From Vibrio sp. 05-20-BW147 (GTDB taxonomy: Bacteria > Pseudomonadota > Gammaproteobacteria > Enterobacterales > Vibrionaceae), in contig NZ_SZTO01000022.1 of the NCBI RefSeq assembly GCF_013369385.1, positions 1 through 54,884 of the forward strand: a stretch of 54,884 nucleotides of DNA. The letters are read 5' to 3'. This document shows positions 34,488 through 44,509 of the stretch, piece by piece. Both the position numbers and the translations under genes were made by a program. The notes below the pieces were generated by a model. The model saw only the letters and a program-made list of their open reading frames with translations. It did not search any database and had not been told where the DNA came from. Position 1 is the stretch's first letter; each line of letters starts with the position of its first letter.

Positions 34488-35697
34488 AAAACCGCTCTCA
34501 GTGCTCGTTGGTTTGGCGGCGATTTTGATGGCCTTGGTGGTGGTGGACGAACTGGCCCCGGAACCGAACAAAGCGGCAGAAAAACAGACACTACTTAGCC
34601 CAGTGTCGGTACTGGAAGTGACTCCGTCACTTCATCAATCGAGGTTAACGCTATTGGGGATAACCGCAGCGCGTTGGCCAGTACAGTTGAAAGCCTCCAG
34701 CAGTGCGCAATTAAAATGGTTGGATGAGCGGATTGAACCGGGGAGTTTGGTTAAACAGGGGCAGGTGTTAGCAAGGCTAGATACCGCCGCGGTGAATGCA
34801 ACGCTAGCGCAATCGTTGAGTGTTGTGAAACAAGCCGAACTGGAGTTGCAGCAGGCTCTGCATGAACAAACGGTGGCGCTAAAAATGTTGAACAGCAAAA
34901 CCAGTTCCTCCTTTGCTCGTCGAGAACCCCAAGTGCTGGCGGCGCAAGCCAACCTCACTCAAGCAAAACAAGCCTATGTGAGTGCGCAGAAATTATTGGA
35001 AGAGTCGGTGATCACCGCGCCGTTTGATGCGGTGATCATCAAGCGTCATATCAGCCCCAGAGAGTGGATCGAAGCGGGACAAGTGACGTTTGAACTCGCG
35101 GCCAGCGACTCCATTGACGTTGAGTTACCCATTTCAGAAATGCACTGGCAGCAAGTTCAAGTGGCACTCACGGAGCCGAGTATTAGCGTGGTGAACCGTG
35201 CTGGCCATCGCTGGCCTGCTAAGGTGCGCTATGTTTCTCCGTTGGTGGATTCCAGCACTCGTCAAAGGCAGGTGGTGCTTGCGGTTCAATCTCCCTATCA
35301 AAACAAAGCGAAGTTGTATCCCAACCAACAAGTTCAGGCGGAGATCGATTTAGGCTTGAGTGAGAATGTGGTTAGCGTTCCGTTAAGCGCAATGACTCGA
35401 GACGGGTATGTCTGGACTCTGGACAGCAGCGATCGTTTACGTAAAGAGTCAGTCACATTCATCGGACAAGGTCATCAGCAGCTCAACATTCGATTTGATG
35501 CGCAAAGTGCGCAGGTGCGTCGAGTGGTGCAATACCCGCTCGCGTCGATGCTAAGTGGCAAACAAGTCGCGCCAGTGGTTTCTGAGCAGGACCCTGACAC
35601 CATGATGGTTGGGCGCGTTGCTTCGGAGCCATTGAGCTTAGAGAAGCAAATGTCACTCAGCGCGGAAGAGACGATAAGTAAGGAGTCAAACGAATGA
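34477..35697 (+). CDS. RND efflux periplasmic adaptor (HlyD/AcrA type)
   Basis: 406 residues with an N-terminal membrane anchor (LSVLVGLAAILMALVVVDEL). The lipoyl-like half (VKQGQVLARLDTAAVNA) and coiled-coil arms (residues about 105-170) are followed by a VITAPFDAVIIKRHISPREW beta-barrel segment. It bridges the inner-membrane pump to an outer-membrane channel, which is not encoded here. It overlaps the gene before by 11 bases and the pump gene by 4 bases. Confidence 0.93.
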   Translation: MKFRKPLSVLVGLAAILMALVVVDELAPEPNKAAEKQTLLSPVSVLEVTPSLHQSRLTLLGITAARWPVQLKASSSAQLKWLDERIEPGSLVKQGQVLARLDTAAVNATLAQSLSVVKQAELELQQALHEQTVALKMLNSKTSSSFARREPQVLAAQANLTQAKQAYVSAQKLLEESVITAPFDAVIIKRHISPREWIEAGQVTFELAASDSIDVELPISEMHWQQVQVALTEPSISVVNRAGHRWPAKVRYVSPLVDSSTRQRQVVLAVQSPYQNKAKLYPNQQVQAEIDLGLSENVVSVPLSAMTRDGYVWTLDSSDRLRKESVTFIGQGHQQLNIRFDAQSAQVRRVVQYPLASMLSGKQVAPVVSEQDPDTMMVGRVASEPLSLEKQMSLSAEETISKESNE

Positions 35698-38600
35698 GTT
35701 GGATGACCAAATGGTTTATTACCAATCCTGTTGCTGCCAACTTATTGATGATGGCGATTGTCGTGAGCGGTGTGCTTGCGTTCGGGCAACTGCGCGTTGA
35801 GTCGTTCCCACAAATCGCCCCATCATCAATCAGCATCACGGTGGCGTATCCTGGCGGCACGGCGCAACAGATAGACGAGAGCGTGACACAACGAATTGAA
35901 GAGTCGATCAGCGGCATTGCCGGTATCAAGCAGATCACCAGCCAGTCGAGTGCAGGTCTTTCGCAAGTGATTGTGCGCAAAACCAGCACTACGGAGTTAG
36001 ATTCGCTGTTGGATGACATTCGCAACCAAGTCAATGCGATTAATGGCTTTCCGCTGCAGGCGGAAAAGCCACAAGTGGTGCGCAACGATTTTACCAATTT
36101 GGCGGCGTTTGTGGTGGTGTCGGGGCCAAGAACGGATGACGAGTTGCAACCCATTGCCCAGCAGCTTGAGCAGGCCTTAAAAAAGCACCCACGTATTTCA
36201 AAGGTCTCAAATTGGGGAACTCGAACCTCACAACTCATCGTCGAGCCTGATCCCGAACAACTTAAGGCATTAGGATTGAGCTTGGAAACGTTAGCCAGTT
36301 TAGTTGAACAGAGTTCACTTGAGGCGCGCAGCGGTGAACTCATTAGTGATGTGGGGCGAATCGTGATTCGTGGCGATGGTTATGCGGATGATTTGCAGAA
36401 GCTCAAGCAACTGGTGGTGATGTCAGGCAGCAGTGGCAAAATACGCTTAGGTGACATCGCCAAGATAAGCCGAGGCTATCAATACAGTGGTGCCATTGTA
36501 CGAAATAACGGGGCTAATGCCATCGCGCTTTTGGTGAGCACCAGCCAAACCGACAACCTGCTTAAAGTGAGTGAGGCCATAGAAGAAACGCTCAATGTTC
36601 AGCGAGCGATCATACCGTCGGACATCACCTTGAACACCATGGCGGATATGGCCCCCTACATTGAAGACCAGTTGTTTCGTCTAAGTGAAAATGCGTGGCA
36701 AGGTCTACTGATTGTCGTCGTTTTATTGGGGATTTTCCTCGAAATCCGACTCGCCTTTTGGGTGGCCATGGGTATCCCAATTGCGCTTGCTGGCACGCTT
36801 GCGGCCATGCAGTGGTTTAACTACAGCATCAATGACATCACCTTGTTTGGCTTCATTTTAGTACTCGGTGTGCTGGTGGACGATGCGGTGGTGGTGGGAG
36901 AAGCGATCCACGAAAAACGAGCGAGCCATCTCAGTGGTAAAAATGCGGCGTGGCAGGGCGTGCACTCTGTGTCCGTGGCCACCGTTTTTGGTGTGCTGAC
37001 GACGATCGCGGCGTTTTCGCCGATGTTGTGGATCAATAACGAGTTGGCCAAAGTGTTTGCTGGGTTCTCGGCGGTGGTGATCTTGGCGTTAATCTTCTCG
37101 CTTATCGAAAGCAAATTCATTCTGCCATCACACTTGGCCGAGCTCTCGAGCAAATCCCCATCACTCGGCATTGTTGGCAAGGTCCAAGCCTTCGCTCAAG
37201 GTGGCTTACAGCGATTTAATATCAAGCTATACCAACCGACGCTTGAATTTGCACTGCGCTACAAAGTGGCGTTCTTGCTTGGTTTTGTATCCACTCTCAT
37301 ATTGGCTTACGGGATGTGGTTCAACGGCACCATTCGCAGTGCATTGTTCCCTGAAATCCCGGGCCGTTATCTCAGCGCAGTGATTGAGCTGGAAGATGGG
37401 GCACCTTTGCCTTTGCAGCGTAAAGCTTTGCTGCAAGTGGAGCAGGCGATGTCACAGGTGGAGCAAAGTGTCATGGTGGATTATCCGCTGCAACAGAAGC
37501 CCGTTGTCAACTTGCTGGCATGGTCTGACGGACAGGGGGACATCGAAGTGACGGCGGAACTGACCAGCGAATCGCTCAGTGTGTTGCCAGGCAATGGGTT
37601 ACTGACACGATGGCGAGAAAGCACTGGGCAGATCGAGGGCGCGTATTCCGTCAAGTTTAGTGCGGCAGAGGAGCCAGCCGGAGGGACATTCTTCACTATC
37701 TCAAGTGATGACCGTGAGCTTGCATCGCGAGTGAGCAAGCAGTTGAAGAACGCGCTGTCATCATTGCAAGGGGTCTCGGATGTGTACGACGATGGTCAAA
37801 ATGGCGTGCCACAAGTCCGTTTGGTATTGAACCTCTATGGTCAGCAACTTGGGCTAACACAAGCGAAACTGGCGCAGCTTGCCGGAGAAGCGTTTGGTGA
37901 AAGAGAAATTCACCGCCTGTTGGAAAATGGGCAAGAGACCAAAGTGTTACTGCAATACCCTCGTGATCAGCGTAAAACCTTGGCTCAGTTGCAGCAAACG
38001 CTCATCATGCTACCGACGGGTGGCAGTGTGATGCTCGGTGATATCGCGGAGTTGCATCATGAGCAAGAGCCTCAAGTGCTGTATCGCCGCAACCGAGAGC
38101 AAGTCATCAATCTCTATTGGCAACAAAATCGCAATCTGCAATCACCTGAACAAACCCGAGAACAGCTCCAGCAGACGATCAATGCTCTTCATCAGCAATA
38201 CCCAAACGTGACGATCAAAGCGGGCGGTGAGTTTGAAGAAATAGGGGAGGTCTCAGCGGGTTTTCAATCGGCGTTGATACTGACGCTACTGATGATCTAC
38301 ATCTTATTGGCGGTGCCGTTGAAATCGTACTGGCAGCCGATGATCATCATGGCCGTGATCCCGTTTGGCTTTGCGGGGTCGATTTTTGGCCACTACTTGA
38401 TGGGCTTGCCCATCAGCATCTTGTCCATGTTTGGCATGATGGCCATGACCGGCATTGTGATCAATGACTCGTTGGTCCTGATCACCCGTTTTAATCAGGA
38501 ATACCGCCAAGGTGTTCCGTTGCAGCAGGCGTTAGTCACGGCTGGGACGAGCCGTTTGAGAGCGATTTTTCTCACCACCATTACCACCGTGTGTGGCTTG

Positions 38601-38792
38601 TTGCCTTTGCTCAGTGAAACCGCAGAGCAGGCTCAGTATTTAAAGCCCGCAGCGGTCTCTTTAGTGTTTGGTGAGCTGTTTGCCACTGCCGTGACGCTGA
38701 TCCTGATTCCGGTGCTGTTGGGACTTTTTTGCCGCAAGCCTCCCATCGTTGAGCGTGAATCACTGGAAACGCTGTCTGTGGAGCATTCGTGA
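35694..38792 (+). CDS. RND-family multidrug/solute efflux pump
   Basis: 1032 residues, typical length for AcrB/HAE-type pumps. Twelve membrane helices occur as one plus five, twice. The pore and docking regions lie between (GTAQQIDESVTQRIEESISG, and the second half after residue 540). LVDDAVVVGEAI near 400 contains the proton-relay Asp residues, and GIVINDSLVLI near 920 is the second-half counterpart. Start ATG overlaps the adaptor stop by 4 bases. The substrate is not predictable. An AraC regulator is encoded immediately after. Confidence 0.94.
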   Translation: MSWMTKWFITNPVAANLLMMAIVVSGVLAFGQLRVESFPQIAPSSISITVAYPGGTAQQIDESVTQRIEESISGIAGIKQITSQSSAGLSQVIVRKTSTTELDSLLDDIRNQVNAINGFPLQAEKPQVVRNDFTNLAAFVVVSGPRTDDELQPIAQQLEQALKKHPRISKVSNWGTRTSQLIVEPDPEQLKALGLSLETLASLVEQSSLEARSGELISDVGRIVIRGDGYADDLQKLKQLVVMSGSSGKIRLGDIAKISRGYQYSGAIVRNNGANAIALLVSTSQTDNLLKVSEAIEETLNVQRAIIPSDITLNTMADMAPYIEDQLFRLSENAWQGLLIVVVLLGIFLEIRLAFWVAMGIPIALAGTLAAMQWFNYSINDITLFGFILVLGVLVDDAVVVGEAIHEKRASHLSGKNAAWQGVHSVSVATVFGVLTTIAAFSPMLWINNELAKVFAGFSAVVILALIFSLIESKFILPSHLAELSSKSPSLGIVGKVQAFAQGGLQRFNIKLYQPTLEFALRYKVAFLLGFVSTLILAYGMWFNGTIRSALFPEIPGRYLSAVIELEDGAPLPLQRKALLQVEQAMSQVEQSVMVDYPLQQKPVVNLLAWSDGQGDIEVTAELTSESLSVLPGNGLLTRWRESTGQIEGAYSVKFSAAEEPAGGTFFTISSDDRELASRVSKQLKNALSSLQGVSDVYDDGQNGVPQVRLVLNLYGQQLGLTQAKLAQLAGEAFGEREIHRLLENGQETKVLLQYPRDQRKTLAQLQQTLIMLPTGGSVMLGDIAELHHEQEPQVLYRRNREQVINLYWQQNRNLQSPEQTREQLQQTINALHQQYPNVTIKAGGEFEEIGEVSAGFQSALILTLLMIYILLAVPLKSYWQPMIIMAVIPFGFAGSIFGHYLMGLPISILSMFGMMAMTGIVINDSLVLITRFNQEYRQGVPLQQALVTAGTSRLRAIFLTTITTVCGLLPLLSETAEQAQYLKPAAVSLVFGELFATAVTLILIPVLLGLFCRKPPIVERESLETLSVEHS

Positions 38793-39751
38793 TTGATTTT
38801 ATAAAACACACGGGCGATAGTGAGTTCAATTATCCCAAGTGCAGCGACGTCATGATGCCCGAAAACCAACCCGTTTTTCAGCTCGTCCCTGAAATCGCCC
38901 TACTCGAATCGTTACCAGAGCACCTGAAAAAGCGCTTCACGCACGCGCTTCACTTAATGCATCAAGAGTGGAGCGAGCGTCGAACGTGGGAAGAAATCGC
39001 TACGAAAAGCGCGATTTCTCCCTATCATTTTCATCGTCAATTTACCGAGTTGTTTAACGAAACGCCTGGCCAGTATCTCAGTCGAGTCCGGTTGCAAGTT
39101 GCGGTTGGCCTGCTGCTGAACGACGAGCAGTGGAGCGTGATTGACATCGCGCTGTACTGCGGTTTTTCATCATCACAGTCGTTGGCCAAGGCATTGAAAC
39201 GCGAGCTTGGGGTGACCGCCAAACACATTCGAAAAATGGGTTCGCAAGCGACTCCCAAGGAGACGTTGGATTTCATCCAACAGTTAGCGCATCCGGGGAT
39301 GCAGGCGTCGATGGAAAAAGAGTTGGTGCAAGCAATGCCAACCGAACTTGTCTGGTATCCGCAGCGGGGCATGCAAAAACTCAAATTGGAGACGGCAGAT
39401 TGGGACAGCGTGTTTGAGCTGTATGGTGAAAAGTCGACACATTTGATGAGCACGTTACCGCTCAAACAAGTGGAGAATGCGTGGGATGCGATTGACGCTG
39501 AAATTGGTAACTGGCAAGTGGCCAAAGCGCGTTACGATAGAATGATCCCAGAAGGATACTACTTATGTAGCGAGGTTTATCTCGCTTCCGATGTTGCGTA
39601 CAGCACGGCGTTAGAGGCGTTGTTTGATGCGGCGGAAAAACAGGGTTTGCAGCTGGATCTCAATGGCTACTTGGTGGAGATGATTCGCCATGTCGATACA
39701 TCGGATATGGAAGGGGTAACCTTCTCATTCCAGTTACCTGTATTGGTCTAG
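38789..39751 (+). CDS. AraC-family regulator with GyrI-like C-terminus
   Basis: 320 residues from a GTG that overlaps the pump stop by four bases (GTGA). The double helix-turn-helix lies at about residues 48-145 (EEIATKSAISPYHFHRQF, then VIDIALYCGFSSSQSL). The C-terminal 150 residues (VWYPQRGMQKLK, YYLCSEVYLAS) resemble the GyrI-like effector-binding domain, as in Rob. The position suggests it senses pump substrates and controls this operon. A later Met start cannot be excluded but the coupling supports GTG. Confidence 0.88.
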   Translation: MIDFIKHTGDSEFNYPKCSDVMMPENQPVFQLVPEIALLESLPEHLKKRFTHALHLMHQEWSERRTWEEIATKSAISPYHFHRQFTELFNETPGQYLSRVRLQVAVGLLLNDEQWSVIDIALYCGFSSSQSLAKALKRELGVTAKHIRKMGSQATPKETLDFIQQLAHPGMQASMEKELVQAMPTELVWYPQRGMQKLKLETADWDSVFELYGEKSTHLMSTLPLKQVENAWDAIDAEIGNWQVAKARYDRMIPEGYYLCSEVYLASDVAYSTALEALFDAAEKQGLQLDLNGYLVEMIRHVDTSDMEGVTFSFQLPVLV

Positions 39752-39927
39752 GCGGCAGGCAACGGTTTTTCACCCTCCATCCCTCTTGAACCTGTTTGCA
39801 ATTGAGCAAACTCGGACACTTTTTATTCCCAGCACTGTGGAACAATCCCACCACAAAGTCATTGAAGCAAACCGTTAGGCTCGTGATGAGTGGACGGAGA
39901 CATTCTTAAATCAAGAAGGGATAAAGT

Positions 39928-40866
39928 GTGAAAACGGACCTAGTTACGGTTACATCGCTATTCATGGCATTCGCCGCTCAGTGTGCGTTTGCAGCAGAGC
40001 AAGGATTCTCGGGCAGCATAGGGGCTGTCGCGATCTATAGCGAAACGCAAAGCAACTTGAATGTCGGGGCGGAGAAGATTCTGACATCACTCAACAGAGA
40101 AGGCGAGAATGTCACCGGCAGCACTTTAGCCCCTCTGGGGCAGCTGCGTTACCAGTTTGGTCAACATCAGCTGTTTCTCGGTCAAAGTGAAGACACGTTT
40201 GTCAAAGGTCTACTGGCTTTGGAGCTGGGTTACCGGTATTCATTGGATGAAGACTCTTCATTCTCCTTTGCCATCGCGCCCACCTTAGCCGCGGGAAAAA
40301 CGTGGCAGAATCCGTACCTCCTTGATCGCAAACGGGAGGAAACCAACGTTGAAGGGGATGTGCTGAGGTTTCATTACGAAAATCAGTTCGCGCTGTTAAA
40401 CCTGGCTTACTACGATCGAACGGTTGAGAAAGACCGAGCGCCGAGCGAACTGCTGCGCAGAAATGGTGACGGCTATTTCGCGCATTTTGCGCTTGTTGTA
40501 CCGTTTTTTGATGATGTCTTTCTTGAACCGAGCCTCTTTTATCAACGAGATTATGCGCAAGGAAAAGCCAATGCGTTTGAGAAACTTGGCACAGGAATCA
40601 CCGCCACCTACTTTTTCTACCCTTATACCTTGGCTCTGGACACGCGTCTTTCGGGCAGCAGCTATCAGGCCAAGCATCCGCTACTGGGTAAAATCCGGCA
40701 AGATGGGCAAATTAACGTGAGTCTCTCGTTTGAAGAAGCCGAGTTCCTTGGGTATGAACAAATGAGTCTGGTCGCTCAAGTCGGCTATGAGCAGTCACAT
40801 TCCAATCTCACTTTTTATCACCGCGAAGAATTCGGCATTCTTATCGGTGGGCTATATCGATTTTAA
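39928..40866 (+). CDS. DUF2860 outer-membrane protein
   Basis: 312 residues with a GTG start after AAGGGA. A cleavable signal peptide (cut likely after AFA at about residue 22) is followed by alternating amphipathic beta-strands ending in Phe (GGLYRF), typical of an outer-membrane barrel. The pattern matches DUF2860, common in vibrios; a channel function is inferred. Its neighbours give no functional clue. Confidence 0.85.
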   Translation: MKTDLVTVTSLFMAFAAQCAFAAEQGFSGSIGAVAIYSETQSNLNVGAEKILTSLNREGENVTGSTLAPLGQLRYQFGQHQLFLGQSEDTFVKGLLALELGYRYSLDEDSSFSFAIAPTLAAGKTWQNPYLLDRKREETNVEGDVLRFHYENQFALLNLAYYDRTVEKDRAPSELLRRNGDGYFAHFALVVPFFDDVFLEPSLFYQRDYAQGKANAFEKLGTGITATYFFYPYTLALDTRLSGSSYQAKHPLLGKIRQDGQINVSLSFEEAEFLGYEQMSLVAQVGYEQSHSNLTFYHREEFGILIGGLYRF

Positions 40867-40889
40867 ATCGAATCAAACCAAGAGGAAGC

Positions 40890-41924
40890 ATGGTGACTAT
40901 TATTCTGAGAATAAGACGTTTAACTTTAGTGTTATTGGTTGGGCTCATCAGCGTGTGCAGTTCGAGCGCACTCGCTAAGTCGACGGAGCAGTACCCCTAT
41001 TTTGAACACGATGGCCACCGTTTAGCCGCATACTTCAAGTCGCCAGATGATAAAGACAGTGTGAAAGGTGTGGTGCTGTTTGTCTCTGGTGATGGCGCAA
41101 CGCCTTATGATGCGCATGGCTACTATGACGCCATCTGGCAGGTGTTTCTTGATGCGGGTTACGCAGTGTTCAGTTGGGATAAGCCAGGGGTGGGAGAGTC
41201 GAGTGGCAATTGGCGCGAACAATCGATGTTTGATCGACAAAATGAGGTTCGCGCCGCGATGGATTTTGTGAAACACAACTATCGAAAGGAAGCCAAGACG
41301 ATAGGGATAATGGGCTTTAGTCAAGCTGGCTGGGTTGTGCCCGCGTTAATGCAGAACAACCCAGAGGTGAGCTTTATGGTTGGAGTGGGGTATGCCATCA
41401 ACTGGTTAGAGCAAAGTTGGTTTATGACCGAGATGAGGCTGCAACGTCAGGGTGCGAGCGCGGAAATGTTGAAACAAGAGCAGGTGAAATTTCAGCAAGA
41501 ACGTGCATTTTGGCAAAGCAACCCCAACTACGACGCGTACGTGAGGCTTTTCTTAAATAATGAACAGGCGATCGACAAAGAGCGGTTTGAGTTCATCAAG
41601 AAGAATGTGTTGTCGGATGCCACACAAGATTACGTAGGCCTGACGCAGCCGATGTTGATCTTGCTTGGTGAAAACGATGAGCATGTTGACGGCAAGCAGA
41701 CGTTTAACACATTGACCTCGCTCTATCGTGGGCAGAGCAATGCCACGATTAAAATGATTCCTAACGCCACCCACGCGCTGCTCAAATACCCCAACGTTGA
41801 CAGCCAAACCAATGGCATCGTGCTGTTGGCCAAATTATGGCTGCTAGGCGACAGCCTTTACGCGCCAGACTTTTTTGGCACGCTTTCTTCATGGTTAGAA
41901 GCGCTGGATCTGCCAGGGAAATGA
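40890..41924 (+). CDS. exported alpha/beta hydrolase
   Basis: 344 residues. N-terminal signal peptide (LTLVLLVGLISVCSSSALA), so the protein is periplasmic or secreted. GFSQAGW near 143 is the nucleophile elbow, GENDEHVDG carries the Asp, and NATHAL the His: a complete serine-hydrolase triad. GAGGAAGC precedes the ATG. Acts on an unknown ester or peptide. It lies 23 bases after the DUF2860 gene, possibly one operon. A hairpin terminator follows. Confidence 0.88.
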   Translation: MVTIILRIRRLTLVLLVGLISVCSSSALAKSTEQYPYFEHDGHRLAAYFKSPDDKDSVKGVVLFVSGDGATPYDAHGYYDAIWQVFLDAGYAVFSWDKPGVGESSGNWREQSMFDRQNEVRAAMDFVKHNYRKEAKTIGIMGFSQAGWVVPALMQNNPEVSFMVGVGYAINWLEQSWFMTEMRLQRQGASAEMLKQEQVKFQQERAFWQSNPNYDAYVRLFLNNEQAIDKERFEFIKKNVLSDATQDYVGLTQPMLILLGENDEHVDGKQTFNTLTSLYRGQSNATIKMIPNATHALLKYPNVDSQTNGIVLLAKLWLLGDSLYAPDFFGTLSSWLEALDLPGK

Positions 41925-41955
41925 AAACAGAGGCCGTGTCGCTAGGGGACAAGAA

Positions 41956-41992
41956 AAGCGAGAGTGATTGGCGGCGACTCTCGCTTGTTTCC
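41956..41992. terminator. bidirectional terminator between convergent genes
   Basis: AAGCGAGAGT (41956-41965) and ACTCTCGCTT (41977-41986) form a perfect 10-bp stem with an 11-base loop. GTTT follows on the plus strand; on the minus strand CTTG follows. It lies between the hydrolase and the diguanylate cyclase genes. Confidence 0.85.
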
Positions 41993-42051
41993 TTCCGTTC
42001 CCATGTTGGGTGCGTGAAGCGGCGACAAAAGCCAGCCAATAAAGCCTTGCC

Positions 42052-44172
42052 CTATTGCTCACAATAAACCACGAGCTGATGCTTACCATTGGCTTTTGCT
42101 TGATAAAGTGCTTGATCGGCAAGGCTAAAAAAGCCGTCGGTACTTAGGTCTGGAGTGGGAACGACACACGCTGCACCAATCGAAACCGAAACATGGTTAA
42201 AACGTTGCGCAGTTTGTTGATCAAACGCCTCGATAAGATGAGATAACCGCCGCAACTGTGCTTGTTGATCTAAGCCACACATAATCAAAGCAAACTCATC
42301 GCCACCAAGTCGGGTGACGCGGTCGGTCGGCTCGTTAAACACATCACGCAATAAATCCGCAAACAACCTGAGCAGTTCGTCACCCACTTGGTGGCCGAGT
42401 TGATCATTAACCAGTTTAAAGCCATCCAAATCCATCACGGCAAGGGTGATTTTTTGCAGAGCTTGGTAGGTATGCCAATATTCTTGAATGAACTCTTCAT
42501 AAGCACGCCGATTGTAAAGCTGAGTTAAGCTGTCAGTCCGAGCCATTTGTGACAACTTATGATTAACGCTTTGCAGCTCCTTGGTGCGTTCGCTAATTCG
42601 CTCTTCAAGCGTTTTGTTTAATTTTTCCAACTTTTCTTGTCCGCGTAATCTGGCCAACATTTCCCCAAAGTTACGAGTAAATAATTGAATCAGTTCACGC
42701 TGATGTGAGGTGAGTAAACGTTGCCGGAGCAAATTGTCGGCGCAAATGAAAGCGATCAACTGCTCATCCACGGATAGTGCGATGGCCGCATTCCAACCGT
42801 AACCCACCATTTTTAGGTCATGCCAAAGAGGGACATCATCGAGGATCACCAAGGTATTGGGTTTGGCAGAGGCCTGCGTAAATAGAGGGGAATCAGGGTA
42901 AGGCATCGAAAAGTAGCTTTCGTCGCGGATCACTCCGTCCGTGTCCACACCATAAGTTCCTTGCAACATGCCAGGGTCAGAATCGCTTGTCACAAAAATC
43001 CCAATCCGATCAATATCGAGCTTAGAGACGGCAAATTCGACCGCCTGTTGGCAAATCTCCAGTGTATTTCTTGCCTGAGACATAAGCTGAAGTGCTTGGC
43101 TGATTTTACGCACTCGGCTGTTGTGGTGGATTTCAACCAAAATTCGTGACACGGTTTTCGCAAACACTTCCAACGCTTCTTGGATATCAAAGTCAAACGG
43201 CGTTTGGGTGAGCAAATTGTCGATGGCGAACCAGCCAAGAGGCTCCTGAGATTCGTTTCTCAGTACCACCATGGCATTCCAGCCATGCCCAACAGGTTGG
43301 TCTCGATGGTAAAGCGTGATGTCTGATACCAAATAAAACCAGTTGTCCGGCTTGCTTAAAAAACTCAAGAAACGTGGATCAAGTTGAATGTAAGGGTAAT
43401 AATCTTGCGATTCATCTCGATACTGGCCTTGGTCATCGGTACCGAAGACGCCGTGATATCGGCCCGCTTTATGATCAATCAAAAAGCCGCCGACGCGATC
43501 CAAGCCCAACTCCTCTCGCAACAAAATGACACTTTGCTTGAGCAAATCAAATTCGTTACGGGTCGAGGTCAACTCAGCAACACCCAGCGCCACATTGCTC
43601 ATGGCTTGATGACGACGGGTTTGAGTTTTTAGCTTATTGAGGACCAGACCATACTGGTTATCGACGTCTCGTCGTTTCTCTGCGGCGGCTAATTTAATGC
43701 ATTGGGTTAGCCAGAATTGTTGTAGAACCGTGCCGAGCATATGCCATTGCTCTGAGTGGGCTTGAAAATACTGCTCATCCTCTAGCAGTAAAATAAGGAC
43801 GGTCGAGTTTTCTTCCTCATAGGAAAGGCGGCAGACTAACGCGCCCCGCTGGTTGTCCAATAAAGCTGGGGGAATCGGCACAAATCCGGAGTCTCTTCTG
43901 ATGGTAGAAAGCCATTGCCACCAAGGACCATCATGCTGATCGGCTAAGTCAGTTTCCGTCAAAAAAACACCCTCATGCAAGGCACAAAGCGTCAGTGTGG
44001 TAGGTTGGCAGATCTGCACACCTTCTACGGGCAGCAATGCCTTTAAATGCTGGCATAAGAGTTGGAATATGTCGTATTGGCTTATTACGACATGTTCAAG
44101 TTGCAGTAATGAAGCGGCCGTTTGAGCCAATTTCTTCGGCATGTTAGTCAGTGACCCATCAGTAATAAACAA
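42052..44172 (-). CDS. GAF-GAF-GGDEF diguanylate cyclase
   Basis: 706 residues, soluble. Two GAF-like sensor domains occupy about 195-350 and 365-515, with an N-terminal region of weak similarity before them. A coiled coil (LEKLNKTLEERISERTKELQ) leads into the GGDEF domain, with G623-G624-D625-E626-F627 and the upstream GFKLVNDQLGHQVGD metal and GTP residues. It should make cyclic di-GMP in the cytoplasm. The RxxD inhibitory site usually found just before GGDEF reads EPTD, so product inhibition is probably absent. It is divergently transcribed from the pirin gene. Confidence 0.92.
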   Translation of the reverse strand: MFITDGSLTNMPKKLAQTAASLLQLEHVVISQYDIFQLLCQHLKALLPVEGVQICQPTTLTLCALHEGVFLTETDLADQHDGPWWQWLSTIRRDSGFVPIPPALLDNQRGALVCRLSYEEENSTVLILLLEDEQYFQAHSEQWHMLGTVLQQFWLTQCIKLAAAEKRRDVDNQYGLVLNKLKTQTRRHQAMSNVALGVAELTSTRNEFDLLKQSVILLREELGLDRVGGFLIDHKAGRYHGVFGTDDQGQYRDESQDYYPYIQLDPRFLSFLSKPDNWFYLVSDITLYHRDQPVGHGWNAMVVLRNESQEPLGWFAIDNLLTQTPFDFDIQEALEVFAKTVSRILVEIHHNSRVRKISQALQLMSQARNTLEICQQAVEFAVSKLDIDRIGIFVTSDSDPGMLQGTYGVDTDGVIRDESYFSMPYPDSPLFTQASAKPNTLVILDDVPLWHDLKMVGYGWNAAIALSVDEQLIAFICADNLLRQRLLTSHQRELIQLFTRNFGEMLARLRGQEKLEKLNKTLEERISERTKELQSVNHKLSQMARTDSLTQLYNRRAYEEFIQEYWHTYQALQKITLAVMDLDGFKLVNDQLGHQVGDELLRLFADLLRDVFNEPTDRVTRLGGDEFALIMCGLDQQAQLRRLSHLIEAFDQQTAQRFNHVSVSIGAACVVPTPDLSTDGFFSLADQALYQAKANGKHQLVVYCEQ

Positions 44173-44509
44173 TCATTAGGAGCAGACATATGTGGTCTAC
44201 TGTAAAGGTAGTCTATTGGCTCAAAGATGACACACAATTGGTGCTAACCCTTCTTTCGCTTAACTCTTACTAAGGGGGAGAAATGAGTGATGTTACTTTA
44301 GGTCAGCGATAACGAAGTGGCACTTGTACCATCTCATTCGAAATAACTGAACGTCTTCATCGCTAAACCCTCGTTATCGCCCAAACCTTTTACTTCTAAA
44401 CTGTTTTCAATACTTGAGCCAGCCAGTGTTTACACACACCAATATCAAAAATTAATGGGTATGTTCGGCTGGCCACTCATCAATGCTCATGGTGTTAAGG
44501 GGAGAGATT
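44173..44509. promoter_or_regulatory. divergent intergenic region with mini-ORF and long-range inverted repeat
   Basis: 337 bases between the cyclase and pirin genes. A GGGGGAG ribosome-binding site precedes a 9-codon frame at 44283-44312 (MSDVTLGQR). A perfect 10-bp repeat, GCGATAACGA (44306-44315) with TCGTTATCGC (44371-44380), overlaps its end. The layout would suit a leader-peptide or structured 5' leader of the pirin gene, but no amino-acid bias supports attenuation. Confidence 0.4.
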
